Under the pieces are notes generated by a model. It had not been told where the DNA came from. It made no database searches and saw nothing but the letters and a program-made list of their open reading frames with translations. A DNA stretch of 8,234 nt, taken from assembly GCA_021848865.1 (NCBI GenBank), contig JAJZTO010000107.1, positions 1-8,234 on the forward strand. The letters are read 5' to 3'. The stretch comes from Myxococcales bacterium. Its GTDB lineage: Bacteria; Myxococcota; Myxococcia; Myxococcales; Anaeromyxobacteraceae. A program made the translations under genes and the position numbers. Positions 1 to 6,376 of the stretch are shown piece after piece. Numbering within the stretch: the first letter of the stretch is position 1; every line of letters starts with the position of its first letter.

Positions 1-840
1 GTCGGCGGCGCCCATCGGCCGCAGCCGGTCGAGGAGGCGCACGGCGAAGTCCCGGAGCGTCGCGTAGGTGGTCCAGTTGGGATCGGCGTCGTACCGCAGG
101 TCGCAGCCGAGCCGTTCGGCGGCGGCCCGGGCGGTCCGGGGGAGGAGGAACACCTCCCGGCCCGGGTGGGCGAGGAACGGGAACACCGTGGCCAGCGGCC
201 AGGCGCCGCCGGCCGGCGCGCCGAGGCCGGAGGAGGCGGCGAACAGCCTCTCGAAGCGGGCGCGCCCGGGGACCGCGGTGGCCAGGACGTCGAAGAGCGC
301 CTCGAACCAGGCGCGGGCGGCGTCCGGGCTGGCGAGGGCCTGGCGCAGCCCCCCGTCCTCCAGCGTCGCGGGGATGCGCGAGACGAGGCGCTCGGCCTCC
401 CGGAAGCGCCGCACCAGCTCCGGGAGGTTCCCGTCGGCGAGGAGCGCCTCGCCCTGGCCGTCCCCGAGCCGCGCCGTCCACGCGGCCGCGACGGCGCGCC
501 AGCGGGCGGGCCGCCCGCTCCGCGTCGCGGCGGCGAAGCCCCCCGGGGAGTGCGCCAGGAACTCGGCGACCGCGTCGTCGTGGCTCAGCCAGTTCTCCGC
601 GAGCGCGTAGCGCCCGCTGGCCGGGTCCATCGCGAAGGAGGAGAGCCCCTCGAGCCAGGCGTCGCGCGCCAGCCCCTCGGTGCGCAGCAGCGGGCTCGCC
701 AGCGGCCAGCGAAGCTTCGCGGCCTGGCGCCGGTCGCTGCCGGGAAAGAAGACGTGGACCGCGTTGGCCTCGACGGCGACCACCTTGCCGAGGCCCAGCG
801 AGGCGTGCTGGACCAGGGCCCCCTTCGACAGGCTGCTCAT
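1..840 (-). CDS. Unrecognised protein with SH3/Tudor-like N-terminus, 3' end outside window
   Basis: I translated this strand by hand: 280 codons run without a stop from ATG (838-840) to the left edge, so the C-terminus is missing. The start is backed by an AAGGAG Shine-Dalgarno on the minus strand (846-851), five bases before the ATG. Residues 6-32 (GALVQHASLGLGKVV followed by a short beta-rich stretch ending in VHVFF) resemble the small SH3/Tudor-like barrel of the DUF3553/UvrD-tail type, which often binds nucleic acid or protein partners. The rest is mostly helical and rich in Ala, Arg and Leu. A later conserved-looking stretch reads FPFLAHP, FLLPRTARAAAERLG and then PNWTTYATLRDFA (roughly residues 220-267). 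I do not recognise the whole protein and assign no function. Third codon positions are almost all G or C, and it is transcribed divergently from the small genes to its right. Confidence 0.8.
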   Translation of the reverse strand, partial: MSSLSKGALVQHASLGLGKVVAVEANAVHVFFPGSDRRQAAKLRWPLASPLLRTEGLARDAWLEGLSSFAMDPASGRYALAENWLSHDDAVAEFLAHSPGGFAAATRSGRPARWRAVAAAWTARLGDGQGEALLADGNLPELVRRFREAERLVSRIPATLEDGGLRQALASPDAARAWFEALFDVLATAVPGRARFERLFAASSGLGAPAGGAWPLATVFPFLAHPGREVFLLPRTARAAAERLGCDLRYDADPNWTTYATLRDFAVRLLDRLRPMGAAD

Positions 841-1048
841 CGTCGCTCCTTCGCAGTCAGCGACCGCTCGGAGTGAACGGAGGTCGGCGCGGGTTGGTGC
901 GGTCCTCTTCTACGCCCTTCGCGGGGTGGGCGATAGGCCCTGGGGCAACGGCCGGCTGGCGCGCGCGCGCGGCGGCGCCGCGGAACCCGCCTGGCGCCCC
1001 GGGGGAAATGGGCCTATAGGTGGTGCTCACCCCGTCGTGGAGGACGCC
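841..1048. promoter_or_regulatory. Divergent intergenic region with shared GGGCCTAT element
   Basis: No gene is supported in these 208 bases. They separate two divergent genes. The octamer GGGCCTAT occurs on the plus strand at 1010-1017 and as its exact reverse complement at 933-940, so each divergent gene has a copy pointing toward it. In the plus copy it continues to a TATAGG-like -10 hexamer (1015-1020) about 28 bases before the TTG start. In the minus copy it continues to TATCGC. CCTATAGG (1013-1020) is itself a perfect palindrome. No convincing -35 box was found for either, so promoter identity is inferred from position only. The region also contains the alternating (GC)6 run. Confidence 0.3.
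959..970. repeat. Alternating GC dinucleotide run, (GC)6
   Basis: Twelve bases of strictly alternating G and C lie between the two divergent genes, followed by more GC-rich sequence. Such alternating purine-pyrimidine tracts can adopt Z-form DNA under supercoiling. In a genome this GC-rich it may simply be compositional. Confidence 0.5.
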
Positions 1049-1255
1049 TTGAACGATACGTTCCGCGAGTTGAAGGAGCGCATCCGCAAGCTCGAGGCGT
1101 TCCTCGTGCACCGCGGTCCCGGCAACACCGATCTGGCACAGGCCGTGAGCCAGGTGCGGCGGGCCGTCCGGCACGGGGATCGCACCCGCGAGCCCAGCCC
1201 GGAGCTGCGTGGGCTCCTGGAGCGCGCCGAGTCGCTGGCGCGGACGGCCGCCTGA
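1049..1255 (+). CDS. Small helical hypothetical protein (68 aa)
   Basis: This is a short frame with strong GC preference at third positions. I chose the TTG at 1049 because a perfect GGAGG (1039-1043) sits five bases before it. A GTG at 1037 is in frame but overlaps that ribosome-binding site. The product is predicted to be almost wholly helical: an N-terminal amphipathic helix (NDTFRELKERIRKLEAFLV), a Gly/Pro break, then LAQAVSQVRRAVRHG and a C-terminal helix ELRGLLERAESLA. It has no signal peptide or membrane segment and I do not recognise a family. The stop codon (1253-1255) falls just where coding character begins in the next frame, so it is probably co-transcribed with, or part of, the following gene. 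Confidence 0.6.
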   Translation: MNDTFRELKERIRKLEAFLVHRGPGNTDLAQAVSQVRRAVRHGDRTREPSPELRGLLERAESLARTAA

Positions 1256-1608
1256 GGCGGACCGCCGCCCACCCGGCCCTGACGCCCGCGCCGCCGGCGG
1301 TCTTCGGCCCGCCGGGCGCCGAGGCCGGCGCCGACGCCAGGGACCGGTACCTCGACGCGCTGGAGCAGGAGCTCGCGGCCTGGGACGCCCGGCTCGCCCG
1401 TGCCGGCCGCCTCCCGCGGAAGAGCTCGCGCGCGGCGCGCGTCGATCAGCGCAAGCGCATCCTGGTCTCCCAGGTGCGCCACCGGAACCTCGCGCGCCGG
1501 CTCGCGGAGATGCGCGACGCCTCCCCGGTCCGGTTCGGCGAGCGGCGGCCGGGGCTTCAGCTGCTCTGGAAGATGTACACCTCGGGGATCGAGAAGGCCG
1601 AGTCCTGA
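1252..1608 (+). CDS. Arg-rich helical hypothetical protein without a standard start codon
   Basis: The frame ending with TGA at 1606-1608 is clearly coding-like: from about 1258 on, nearly every third codon position is G or C. It has no ATG, GTG or TTG between 961 and 1510. The only plausible starts are CTG codons at 1252 (overlapping the upstream stop as CTGA), 1279 or 1360; no Shine-Dalgarno was found before 1252 or 1279. From 1252 it would be 118 residues: a Pro/Ala-rich linker (to about residue 25), a helix DRYLDALEQELAAWDARLA, a basic stretch LPRKSSRAARVDQRKR, a second helix, then a C-terminal LLWKMYTSGIEKAES. No family is recognised. Possibilities are a CTG start by stop-start coupling, a -1 frameshift joining it to the preceding 68-residue frame, or a sequence error that splits one gene. 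Confidence 0.5.
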   Translation: MRRTAAHPALTPAPPAVFGPPGAEAGADARDRYLDALEQELAAWDARLARAGRLPRKSSRAARVDQRKRILVSQVRHRNLARRLAEMRDASPVRFGERRPGLQLLWKMYTSGIEKAES

Positions 1609-1629
1609 GCAGGCCTCCCGGTCGCGCTC

Positions 1630-1655
1630 CCCGCCGGGGGCGCGCCCGCGGCGGG
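1630..1655. terminator. GC hairpin between convergent genes, possible terminator
   Basis: CCCGCCG (1630-1636) pairs perfectly with CGGCGGG (1649-1655), and the enclosed bases contain the perfect palindrome GGGCGCGCCC (1638-1647), so one long, nearly continuous stem can form. It lies in the 61-base gap between the plus gene ending at 1608 and the minus gene whose stop is at 1670-1672, where a bidirectional terminator is expected. No T-tract follows on either strand, so it is not a classical intrinsic terminator, and in such GC-rich DNA a hairpin may arise by chance. Confidence 0.35.
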
Positions 1656-1669
1656 CCGGACGGCGGCCG

Positions 1670-2476
1670 TCAGGGGAGCAGCCCGGCCACCAGCGCCTGC
1701 CGCATCGCCTCGGCGAGCAGATCGAGGGCGCCGCCGGTGTCGGCGCGCGTCGCCGTGGTCGTCGCCGTCCGGGAGGTCGACTCGCCGCCGGCCACGAACG
1801 GCAGCGGCCGCCGGCCGAGGCGCAGCAGGCGGTCGTCGTGGAACGCCGCCGGCGCCCGCTCGCGCAGGCGCCGCGCCAGCTCGACCATGTTGGCGGTGCT
1901 GGAGGGCTGCATGCCCGGCCCCAGGCAGGAGAAGTCCAGCTCGCGCTCCGCGAGCGCGGCCACGCGGCCGTCGCGCGCGTAGACGAGGATCACCTGCTCG
2001 GTGGACTCGGCCGTGGAGCGCTCCGTCCTCGACTCCTTGCGGGTCATCGCCAGCCCCCCGGTCGCGACCGCGGTGCCGACCGAGAAGCGCTTCGTCACCA
2101 CGGTCTTCTCGGTGTCGGAGCGCGTGGCGCGCAGCCCGCGGAGGACGGCCAGCACGTCGCCCCAGGCGACCTGCAGCGGCTCCCCGAACCGGGGCGTGCA
2201 GGCGAGGCCGGCCGGGTCGAGGGAGAAGGCGCGGGCGACGGTGCGGTCCCGATCGGTGGGGGCGCGGTCGGCGAGCGCCAGCGCCGCCAGCCCGGCCGCT
2301 CGCAGCGAGGCGACGAGCGCGTCGGCGCGGTCCGGCTCCAGCCGCGCCAGGAGGGCCGGCGGCTCGCGCGCCAGGCGCATGCGTGCCTCGGCCAGCGCCA
2401 GCGCCGACGCCCCGGCCAGCGTCCTCGCCGCCGCGTCGGGGTCCGCCGGGGCGCGCGAGAGGGCGACCAGCTTCAT
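1670..2476 (-). CDS. Hypothetical protein with L7/L12-like N-terminal segment (268 aa)
   Basis: This is a complete frame from ATG (2474-2476) to TGA, with GC-rich third positions. The Shine-Dalgarno is weak (TAGG about eight bases upstream). No signal peptide or membrane helix is evident, so it is probably cytoplasmic. Residues about 15-70 (SALALAEARMRLAREPPALL, then RADALVASLRAAGLAALAL) follow the order of the C-terminal domain of ribosomal protein L7/L12: a helix of the LKEAKDLVE type, a loop, then a helix like EEAEKIKKQLEEAGA followed by a strand. This is a by-eye resemblance only. The middle (about 95-190) looks like a beta-rich domain with W-GDVLAVLRG, a GGLAMTRK turn and VILVYARDGRVAALAE. 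A helical section ERELDFSCLGPGMQPSS follows, then a Thr/Ser-rich linker (STSRTATTTATRADTGG) and a short C-terminal helix. The function is unknown. It lies 62 bases downstream of the transporter on the same strand and may share its transcript. Confidence 0.75.
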   Translation of the reverse strand: MKLVALSRAPADPDAAARTLAGASALALAEARMRLAREPPALLARLEPDRADALVASLRAAGLAALALADRAPTDRDRTVARAFSLDPAGLACTPRFGEPLQVAWGDVLAVLRGLRATRSDTEKTVVTKRFSVGTAVATGGLAMTRKESRTERSTAESTEQVILVYARDGRVAALAERELDFSCLGPGMQPSSTANMVELARRLRERAPAAFHDDRLLRLGRRPLPFVAGGESTSRTATTTATRADTGGALDLLAEAMRQALVAGLLP

Positions 2477-2538
2477 CCCCGGAACCTAGCAGAAGCGCGG
2501 GGAGGAGGCGCGCACGCGGCCCAGGCCGGGGCGGCTCC

Positions 2539-3753
2539 TCAGGGGCGCGCCGCCCGGCCGACGGGTCGCCACGCCAGCCCGAGGAGCGCGATCGCGCAGA
2601 AGATCGCCCCGGCGTGGAAGGTGGAGGACGGGCCCATCCGGTCCCACAGCAGCCCGGCCAGGGCGCTGGCGACGAGCATGGCGATCCCGCTCACCAGGTT
2701 GAAGAACCCGTAGGCGGTGCCGCGCAGGTCGGCGGGTGCGGTGTCGGCCACCAGGGTGGCCAGCAGCCCCTGGGTCATGCCCATGTGCACGCCCCAGAGC
2801 GCCACGCCGGCGAGCACGACGCCCCAGCGGCCGTCCAGGGCCAGCACCAGGTCGGCGGCGACGAGGACCACCAGCCCGGACGCCAGCAGCCGGGTGTGGC
2901 TCACGCGATCCGAGAGCTTGCCGAAGGGATAGGCGGTGAGCGCGTAGACCGCGTTCATCGCCACCAGCACCAGCGGGACCAGCGCCAGCGGCACGCCGCC
3001 CTGCCGGGCGCGCAGCACCAGGAAGGCCTCGCTGAACCGGGCCAGCGTGAACACCGCGCCGACGGCGACCACCCACCAGTACGCGGCGCCGAGGCGCTTC
3101 AGGCCCCCCGGGCGGATCGGGCCGGCGCGGCGCCCACCCCGGGGGTGCGCCGGCTCGCGGAGCCCGAGCTGGAGGAGCGCGACCGACAGCACCGCGGGGA
3201 GCACGGCGACCCAGAACACCCGCCGGAAGTCGTCGGCCCACAGCAGCATGAGCCCGGTCGCGAGGAGCGGGCCGAGGAAGGCGCCCACGGTGTCGAGCGA
3301 CTGGCGCAGGCCGAAGGCCGCCCCGCGGACCGCCGGAGGCGTGAGGTCGGCGACCAGCGCGTCGCGCGGGGCGCCGCGCACCCCCTTGCCCGCGCGGTCC
3401 AGCAGGCGGGCCCCGAGCACCAGCCCCACCGTCGACGCCAGGGCGAAGAGCGGCTTCGACGCCGCGCCCAGCGCGTAGCCGAGCACCGCCAGCCCCTTGC
3501 GCCGGCCCAGGCGGTCGCTGAGCGCCCCGGAGAAGACCTTGACGACGAGCGCGGTGGACTCGGCCAGCCCCTCGATGACGCCGACCGCGAGGGGGCTGGC
3601 GCCGAGCGTGGTGACGAGGAACAGGGGCAGCAGGCCGTGGATCATCTCGGAGGAGACGTCCATGAGGAGGCTGACGCCGCCGAGGACCCACACGCCCGCC
3701 GGGATGCGGTGGGGGGCGGGGGGCGCGAGGTCGTCGTCGGGGGAAGGGGTCAT
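2539..3753 (-). CDS. Major facilitator superfamily transporter (404 aa)
   Basis: This is an inner-membrane transporter with many hydrophobic segments along its length, consistent with the usual 12 helices. Diagnostic features are D32 and E36 within the first membrane segment (LLMDVSSEMIHGLLPLF), the MFS motif A variant GALSDRLGRRK at 76-86 in the loop after helix 2, and DRAGKGVRGAPRDALVAD at 119-136. This last motif is typical of the MJ1317-like MFS group, as is the following FGLRQSLDTVGAFLGPL. A degenerate second copy of motif A, YPFGKLSDRVS, marks the second half. The substrate cannot be read from sequence. I chose ATG at 3751-3753 over a longer frame starting at 3831. The chosen start has a GGAGG ten bases upstream (complement of 3764-3768), and the extra 26 residues are polar and not membrane-like. 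A six-codon frame (ATG at 3770) ends with its stop overlapping this start as ATGA. The length is normal for the family. Confidence 0.9.
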   Translation of the reverse strand: MTPSPDDDLAPPAPHRIPAGVWVLGGVSLLMDVSSEMIHGLLPLFLVTTLGASPLAVGVIEGLAESTALVVKVFSGALSDRLGRRKGLAVLGYALGAASKPLFALASTVGLVLGARLLDRAGKGVRGAPRDALVADLTPPAVRGAAFGLRQSLDTVGAFLGPLLATGLMLLWADDFRRVFWVAVLPAVLSVALLQLGLREPAHPRGGRRAGPIRPGGLKRLGAAYWWVVAVGAVFTLARFSEAFLVLRARQGGVPLALVPLVLVAMNAVYALTAYPFGKLSDRVSHTRLLASGLVVLVAADLVLALDGRWGVVLAGVALWGVHMGMTQGLLATLVADTAPADLRGTAYGFFNLVSGIAMLVASALAGLLWDRMGPSSTFHAGAIFCAIALLGLAWRPVGRAARP

Positions 3754-3896
3754 CGGTGCGGATCCTCCATTCGGCAAGGTGACCTCCCAACCCCGATGTG
3801 CGCGATCGTCGGGCGGCCTGCGACATCGCAAGCGGTCCGCGCTGGTAGTAATATGCCGATTCGGCGTGGGGAATCCCTCTGCGCGGAACCGTGTGC
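3754..3896. promoter_or_regulatory. Divergent promoter region between transporter and transglutaminase-like operon
   Basis: These 143 bases separate two divergent transcription units and hold the most AT-rich stretch nearby (GGTAGTAATATGCCG, about 3844-3858). TAATAT at 3849-3854 could be a plus-strand -10 hexamer, with TCGCAA (3826-3831) a poor -35 at a spacing of 17. The complementary strand offers TATTAC as a weak minus-strand -10. A 12-base inverted repeat TGCGACATCGCA (3819-3830) and the pair CGATGT (3794-3799) / ACATCG (3823-3828) could be operator half-sites. All are weak matches, and the role is inferred mainly from position. Confidence 0.35.
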
Positions 3897-5474
3897 ATGC
3901 GTCTCTCCGATTCCCGCAGGGTCGCCCTGGCGATCGCGCTCCTGGTCGCGGTTCCGCTCGGCCTGATCGCGTACAAGCTCCGCGCCCTGGGATACTCGCT
4001 GGTGGACGTCCTGCCCGTCACCCAGTACGAGGTGGCCTACGTGCTGCAGTTCGACGGCCACGGCGGGGACGTGCGGATCCGGACGTTCCTTCCGTCGAAC
4101 GACGCGCATCAGGTCGTCTCCGAGGAGCGCGATGTCTCCTCGGGCCTGCACCTCTCGCAGCAGGTCCAGGGGCCGAATCGCGTCGCGACCTGGGCCGGGG
4201 CGGAGGTCCCGGATCGCGCCGAGATTCGCCATTCGTTCAAGGTCCTGTCGCACCGGATGGTGTTCGCCATCCCCCCCGAGCTCGCGGTGCCCCCGTCCTA
4301 TGCCCCGTCCGTGGCGACGCAGCTCCGCCCGGAAAAGGAGATCCAGGTCGACGCGCCCGAGGTTCGCGCGGCGCTGCGGCGCATCGGCGGTGACACCGGG
4401 ACCGTCCTCGAGCGTCTCCGGCGGATCTACGACGCCACCTCCGCGCTCGCCCCGCGCCCGTTCAAGGGGACCACCGACGCCGTGTCCGCCCTCCGGCTGG
4501 GGGAGGGGAGCTGCAACGGGAAGAGCCGGCTCTTCGTGGCGCTCGCGCGAGCGGCGGGGATCCCGGCCCGGCTCGTCGGCGGGCTCATCCTGGCCGGTGG
4601 GCCGAAGAAGACCTCGCACCAGTGGGTCGAGGCGTACGTCGCCGGTCACTGGGTCCCGTTCTGCCCGACCAACCACCACTTCGCCGAGCTGCCGCAGCAC
4701 TATCTCACCCTCTACCGCGGCGACGAGACGATCTTCCGGCACACCGCCGAGATCAACTTCGACTACCGGTTCGAGTCGCGCGCGGTGCTGGTCCCGTCCC
4801 CCAAGGCCAAGGCGTCCTTCACCGTCTTCAACGTCTGGGGGCTCTTCGAGCGCCTGCACCTTCCCTTCACGCTCCTCCGCACGATCCTGATGCTGCCGGT
4901 GGGCGCGCTGGTGGTGGTCCTGTTCCGGAACGTGATCGGGATGCCCACCTTCGGCACGTTCCTCCCGGCGCTCCTCGCCGCGGCGGCGGGCGGCACCGGG
5001 GCCGGGTGGGGAGTCCTCGTCGTGCTCCTGGTGGTCGGCGCGGTCGCCGTGACGCGCTGGGGGCTCCAGCGCCTCGAGCTCCTCCACTCGCCCACGCTGG
5101 CGATTCTCCTCGCCGGGGTGGTGTTCGCGCTGCTCGTCATCGCGATGGTGGCCGAGCGGTTCGGCGCGCGCTCTCTCGCGAACGCGACGTTCTTCCCGAT
5201 CGCGGTCCTGGCGATCTGCGCGGAGCGCTTCTACCTCTCGCTCACCGAGCACGGCGGGAGGATGGCGGGGAAGGAGCTCGCGGGGACGCTGGCCGTGATG
5301 CTCGCCGCGTACGTGGTGATGAATTCGCTGGCGCTGCAGGTGCTGCTCATCGGCTTCCCCGAGGTGCTCTTCCTCGTCGTCGCCGCGAACGTCTTCCTCG
5401 GCCGCTGGGTGGGGGTGCGGCTCTCGGAGTACCTGCGCTTCCGCGGCCTCCTGTTCAGGGGGGGCGGCCCGTGA
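3897..5474 (+). CDS. Inner-membrane transglutaminase-like protein fused to seven transmembrane helices (525 aa)
   Basis: This resembles the Pfam family named 'inactive transglutaminase fused to 7 transmembrane helices' (Transglut_i_TM plus 7TM_transglut). Residues 9-26 form an N-terminal membrane anchor. The next roughly 290 residues would lie outside the membrane, probably periplasmic, and contain the transglutaminase-like core: LGEGSCNGKSRLFVALARA with C206, SHQWVEAYV with H241, and WVPFCPTN, where C256 sits at the usual catalytic Asp. From about residue 321 come the membrane helices with hallmark signatures: RNVIGMPTFGTFLPALLAA, FFPIAVLAICAERFYLSLTE, GFPEVLFLV and GVRLSEYLRFRG. I chose ATG 3897 (GGAA eight bases upstream); GTG at 3891 is also possible and adds two residues. 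The next gene starts inside its stop codon (GTGA), so the two are probably translationally coupled. This family is repeatedly found beside an ATP-grasp ligase and is proposed to act with it in a peptide-modification system; no reaction is proven here. Confidence 0.9.
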   Translation: MRLSDSRRVALAIALLVAVPLGLIAYKLRALGYSLVDVLPVTQYEVAYVLQFDGHGGDVRIRTFLPSNDAHQVVSEERDVSSGLHLSQQVQGPNRVATWAGAEVPDRAEIRHSFKVLSHRMVFAIPPELAVPPSYAPSVATQLRPEKEIQVDAPEVRAALRRIGGDTGTVLERLRRIYDATSALAPRPFKGTTDAVSALRLGEGSCNGKSRLFVALARAAGIPARLVGGLILAGGPKKTSHQWVEAYVAGHWVPFCPTNHHFAELPQHYLTLYRGDETIFRHTAEINFDYRFESRAVLVPSPKAKASFTVFNVWGLFERLHLPFTLLRTILMLPVGALVVVLFRNVIGMPTFGTFLPALLAAAAGGTGAGWGVLVVLLVVGAVAVTRWGLQRLELLHSPTLAILLAGVVFALLVIAMVAERFGARSLANATFFPIAVLAICAERFYLSLTEHGGRMAGKELAGTLAVMLAAYVVMNSLALQVLLIGFPEVLFLVVAANVFLGRWVGVRLSEYLRFRGLLFRGGGP

Positions 5475-6376
5475 GGCTCCTCTCCGAGGCGCGAGCCCGC
5501 CTGCGCGGGTTCCTGGACCGCCGCGGCCGGATGGTCGGCATCAATCGAAGGAACCTGACCCTCGTGTACCCGAACAACGCCCGGCGCGACTACCCGCTCG
5601 CGGACGACAAGCTCCTCGCCAAGGAGCGCTTCGCGGCGGCGGGCGTCCCGGTGCCGGAGACGCTCGCGGTCTGCGACGGCCTGTACGCCGTCCCGGGAAC
5701 GGTGGAGGGCCTGCTGGGGCGGTCGAACTTCGTGGTGAAGCCGGGCAACGGGGCCGGCGGCGTGGGCATCATCGTCGTCGGCGAGTGGCGCGAGGACGGC
5801 TCGTGGTCGCGTGCCGGGGGATCGGCGCTGACGACGACCGGCCTCCAGCGGCACCTCGCCGACATCGTCTTCGGGGTCCACTCGAACCAGCTCGAGGATC
5901 GCGCCTTCGTCGAGCGGCGCGTCGTGCCGCACCCGCTGTTCGCGGGGCTGTGGGCCGACGGGCTCTGCGACGTCCGGATCGTCACGCTCCGGGCGGTTCC
6001 CGTGATGTCCATGATCCGCGTCCCCACCGCCCAGTCGGGGGGGCGCGCGAACCTGCACCAGGGCGGCCTGGGGATCGCGGTGGACCTCGCGACCGGCCGC
6101 ACCTTCAGGGCGGTGCACCGCGGCGTGTCGGTCGCCCGCCACCCCGAGTCCGGGGCTCCGCTCCTGGGGCTCGAGCTGCCGGGGTGGCCCGAGGTGCTGG
6201 AGGTGGCCCGTCGCGCCAGCGCCGCGGTCCCCCTCGGATACCTGGGAGTGGACGTGGTGATCGACCGGGAGCGCGGGCCGCTCGTCCTGGAGATCAACGC
6301 GCGCCCCGGCCTGGAGATCCAGAACGTGAACGGCGTGGGGCTCGGCGAGGCGATGGCGCGCGCGGGAGTCGCATGA
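5471..6376 (+). CDS. ATP-grasp ligase, alpha-L-glutamate ligase-related family (301 aa)
   Basis: This is a cytoplasmic ATP-grasp enzyme expected to form an amide (or related) bond by activating a carboxylate as an acyl phosphate with ATP. It resembles the TIGR02291-type 'alpha-L-glutamate ligase-related' group. The N-terminus has the group's pattern NRRNLTLVYPNNARRDYPL and ADDKLLAKERFAAAGVPVPE. FVVKPGNGAGGVGIIVV supplies the ATP-binding Lys (K90) and a glycine-rich loop at 91-100. DVRIVTLR and then SGGRANLHQGGLGIAVDL follow. The C-terminal part YLGVDVVID and PLVLEINARPGLEIQ gives the metal-binding residues D261 (probable), E274 and N276. All expected catalytic positions look intact. It starts at GTG 5471, overlapping the upstream stop by four bases, with a G-rich ribosome-binding site (AGGGGGG) upstream. 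It ends in ATGA overlap with the next gene. The substrate is unknown; glutamate is only a family-name guess. Confidence 0.9.
   Translation: MRLLSEARARLRGFLDRRGRMVGINRRNLTLVYPNNARRDYPLADDKLLAKERFAAAGVPVPETLAVCDGLYAVPGTVEGLLGRSNFVVKPGNGAGGVGIIVVGEWREDGSWSRAGGSALTTTGLQRHLADIVFGVHSNQLEDRAFVERRVVPHPLFAGLWADGLCDVRIVTLRAVPVMSMIRVPTAQSGGRANLHQGGLGIAVDLATGRTFRAVHRGVSVARHPESGAPLLGLELPGWPEVLEVARRASAAVPLGYLGVDVVIDRERGPLVLEINARPGLEIQNVNGVGLGEAMARAGVA

Noticed and set aside
166..876. A 236-codon plus-strand frame opposite the leftmost gene
   Set aside because: It is Gly/Arg/Glu/Pro-rich with no recognisable pattern. The opposite strand carries a well-formed start with AAGGAG and a balanced protein composition.
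3825..3855. A firm sigma-70 promoter for the operon
   Set aside because: The -10-like TAATAT matches the consensus at only four of six positions and the best -35 at three of six, so it is kept as a weak suggestion only.
2383..3966. A 527-codon plus-strand frame opposite the transporter
   Set aside because: It is extremely rich in Arg, Gln, Gly, Glu and His with no domain pattern, and it runs opposite the MFS gene. It is a shadow of GC-biased coding on the other strand.
2486..4021. A 511-codon minus-strand frame overlapping the transporter
   Set aside because: It is Arg/Pro/Gly-rich with no domain pattern, and it shares its strand with the transporter in another frame. The MFS motifs are in the frame of 2539-3753.
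3750..5252. A 500-codon minus-strand frame opposite the transglutaminase-like gene
   Set aside because: It is a low-complexity charged translation opposite a frame with strong family signatures (membrane helices, RNVIGMPTFGTF, LSEYLRFRG).
3897..6376. Possible classical protein-crosslinking transglutaminase plus RimK ribosomal S6 modification system
   Set aside because: The 7-TM signatures and the ligase's N-terminal pattern fit the dedicated inactive-transglutaminase/ATP-grasp pair, not RimK itself. There is no RimK-like neighbourhood and the catalytic Asp position is Cys.
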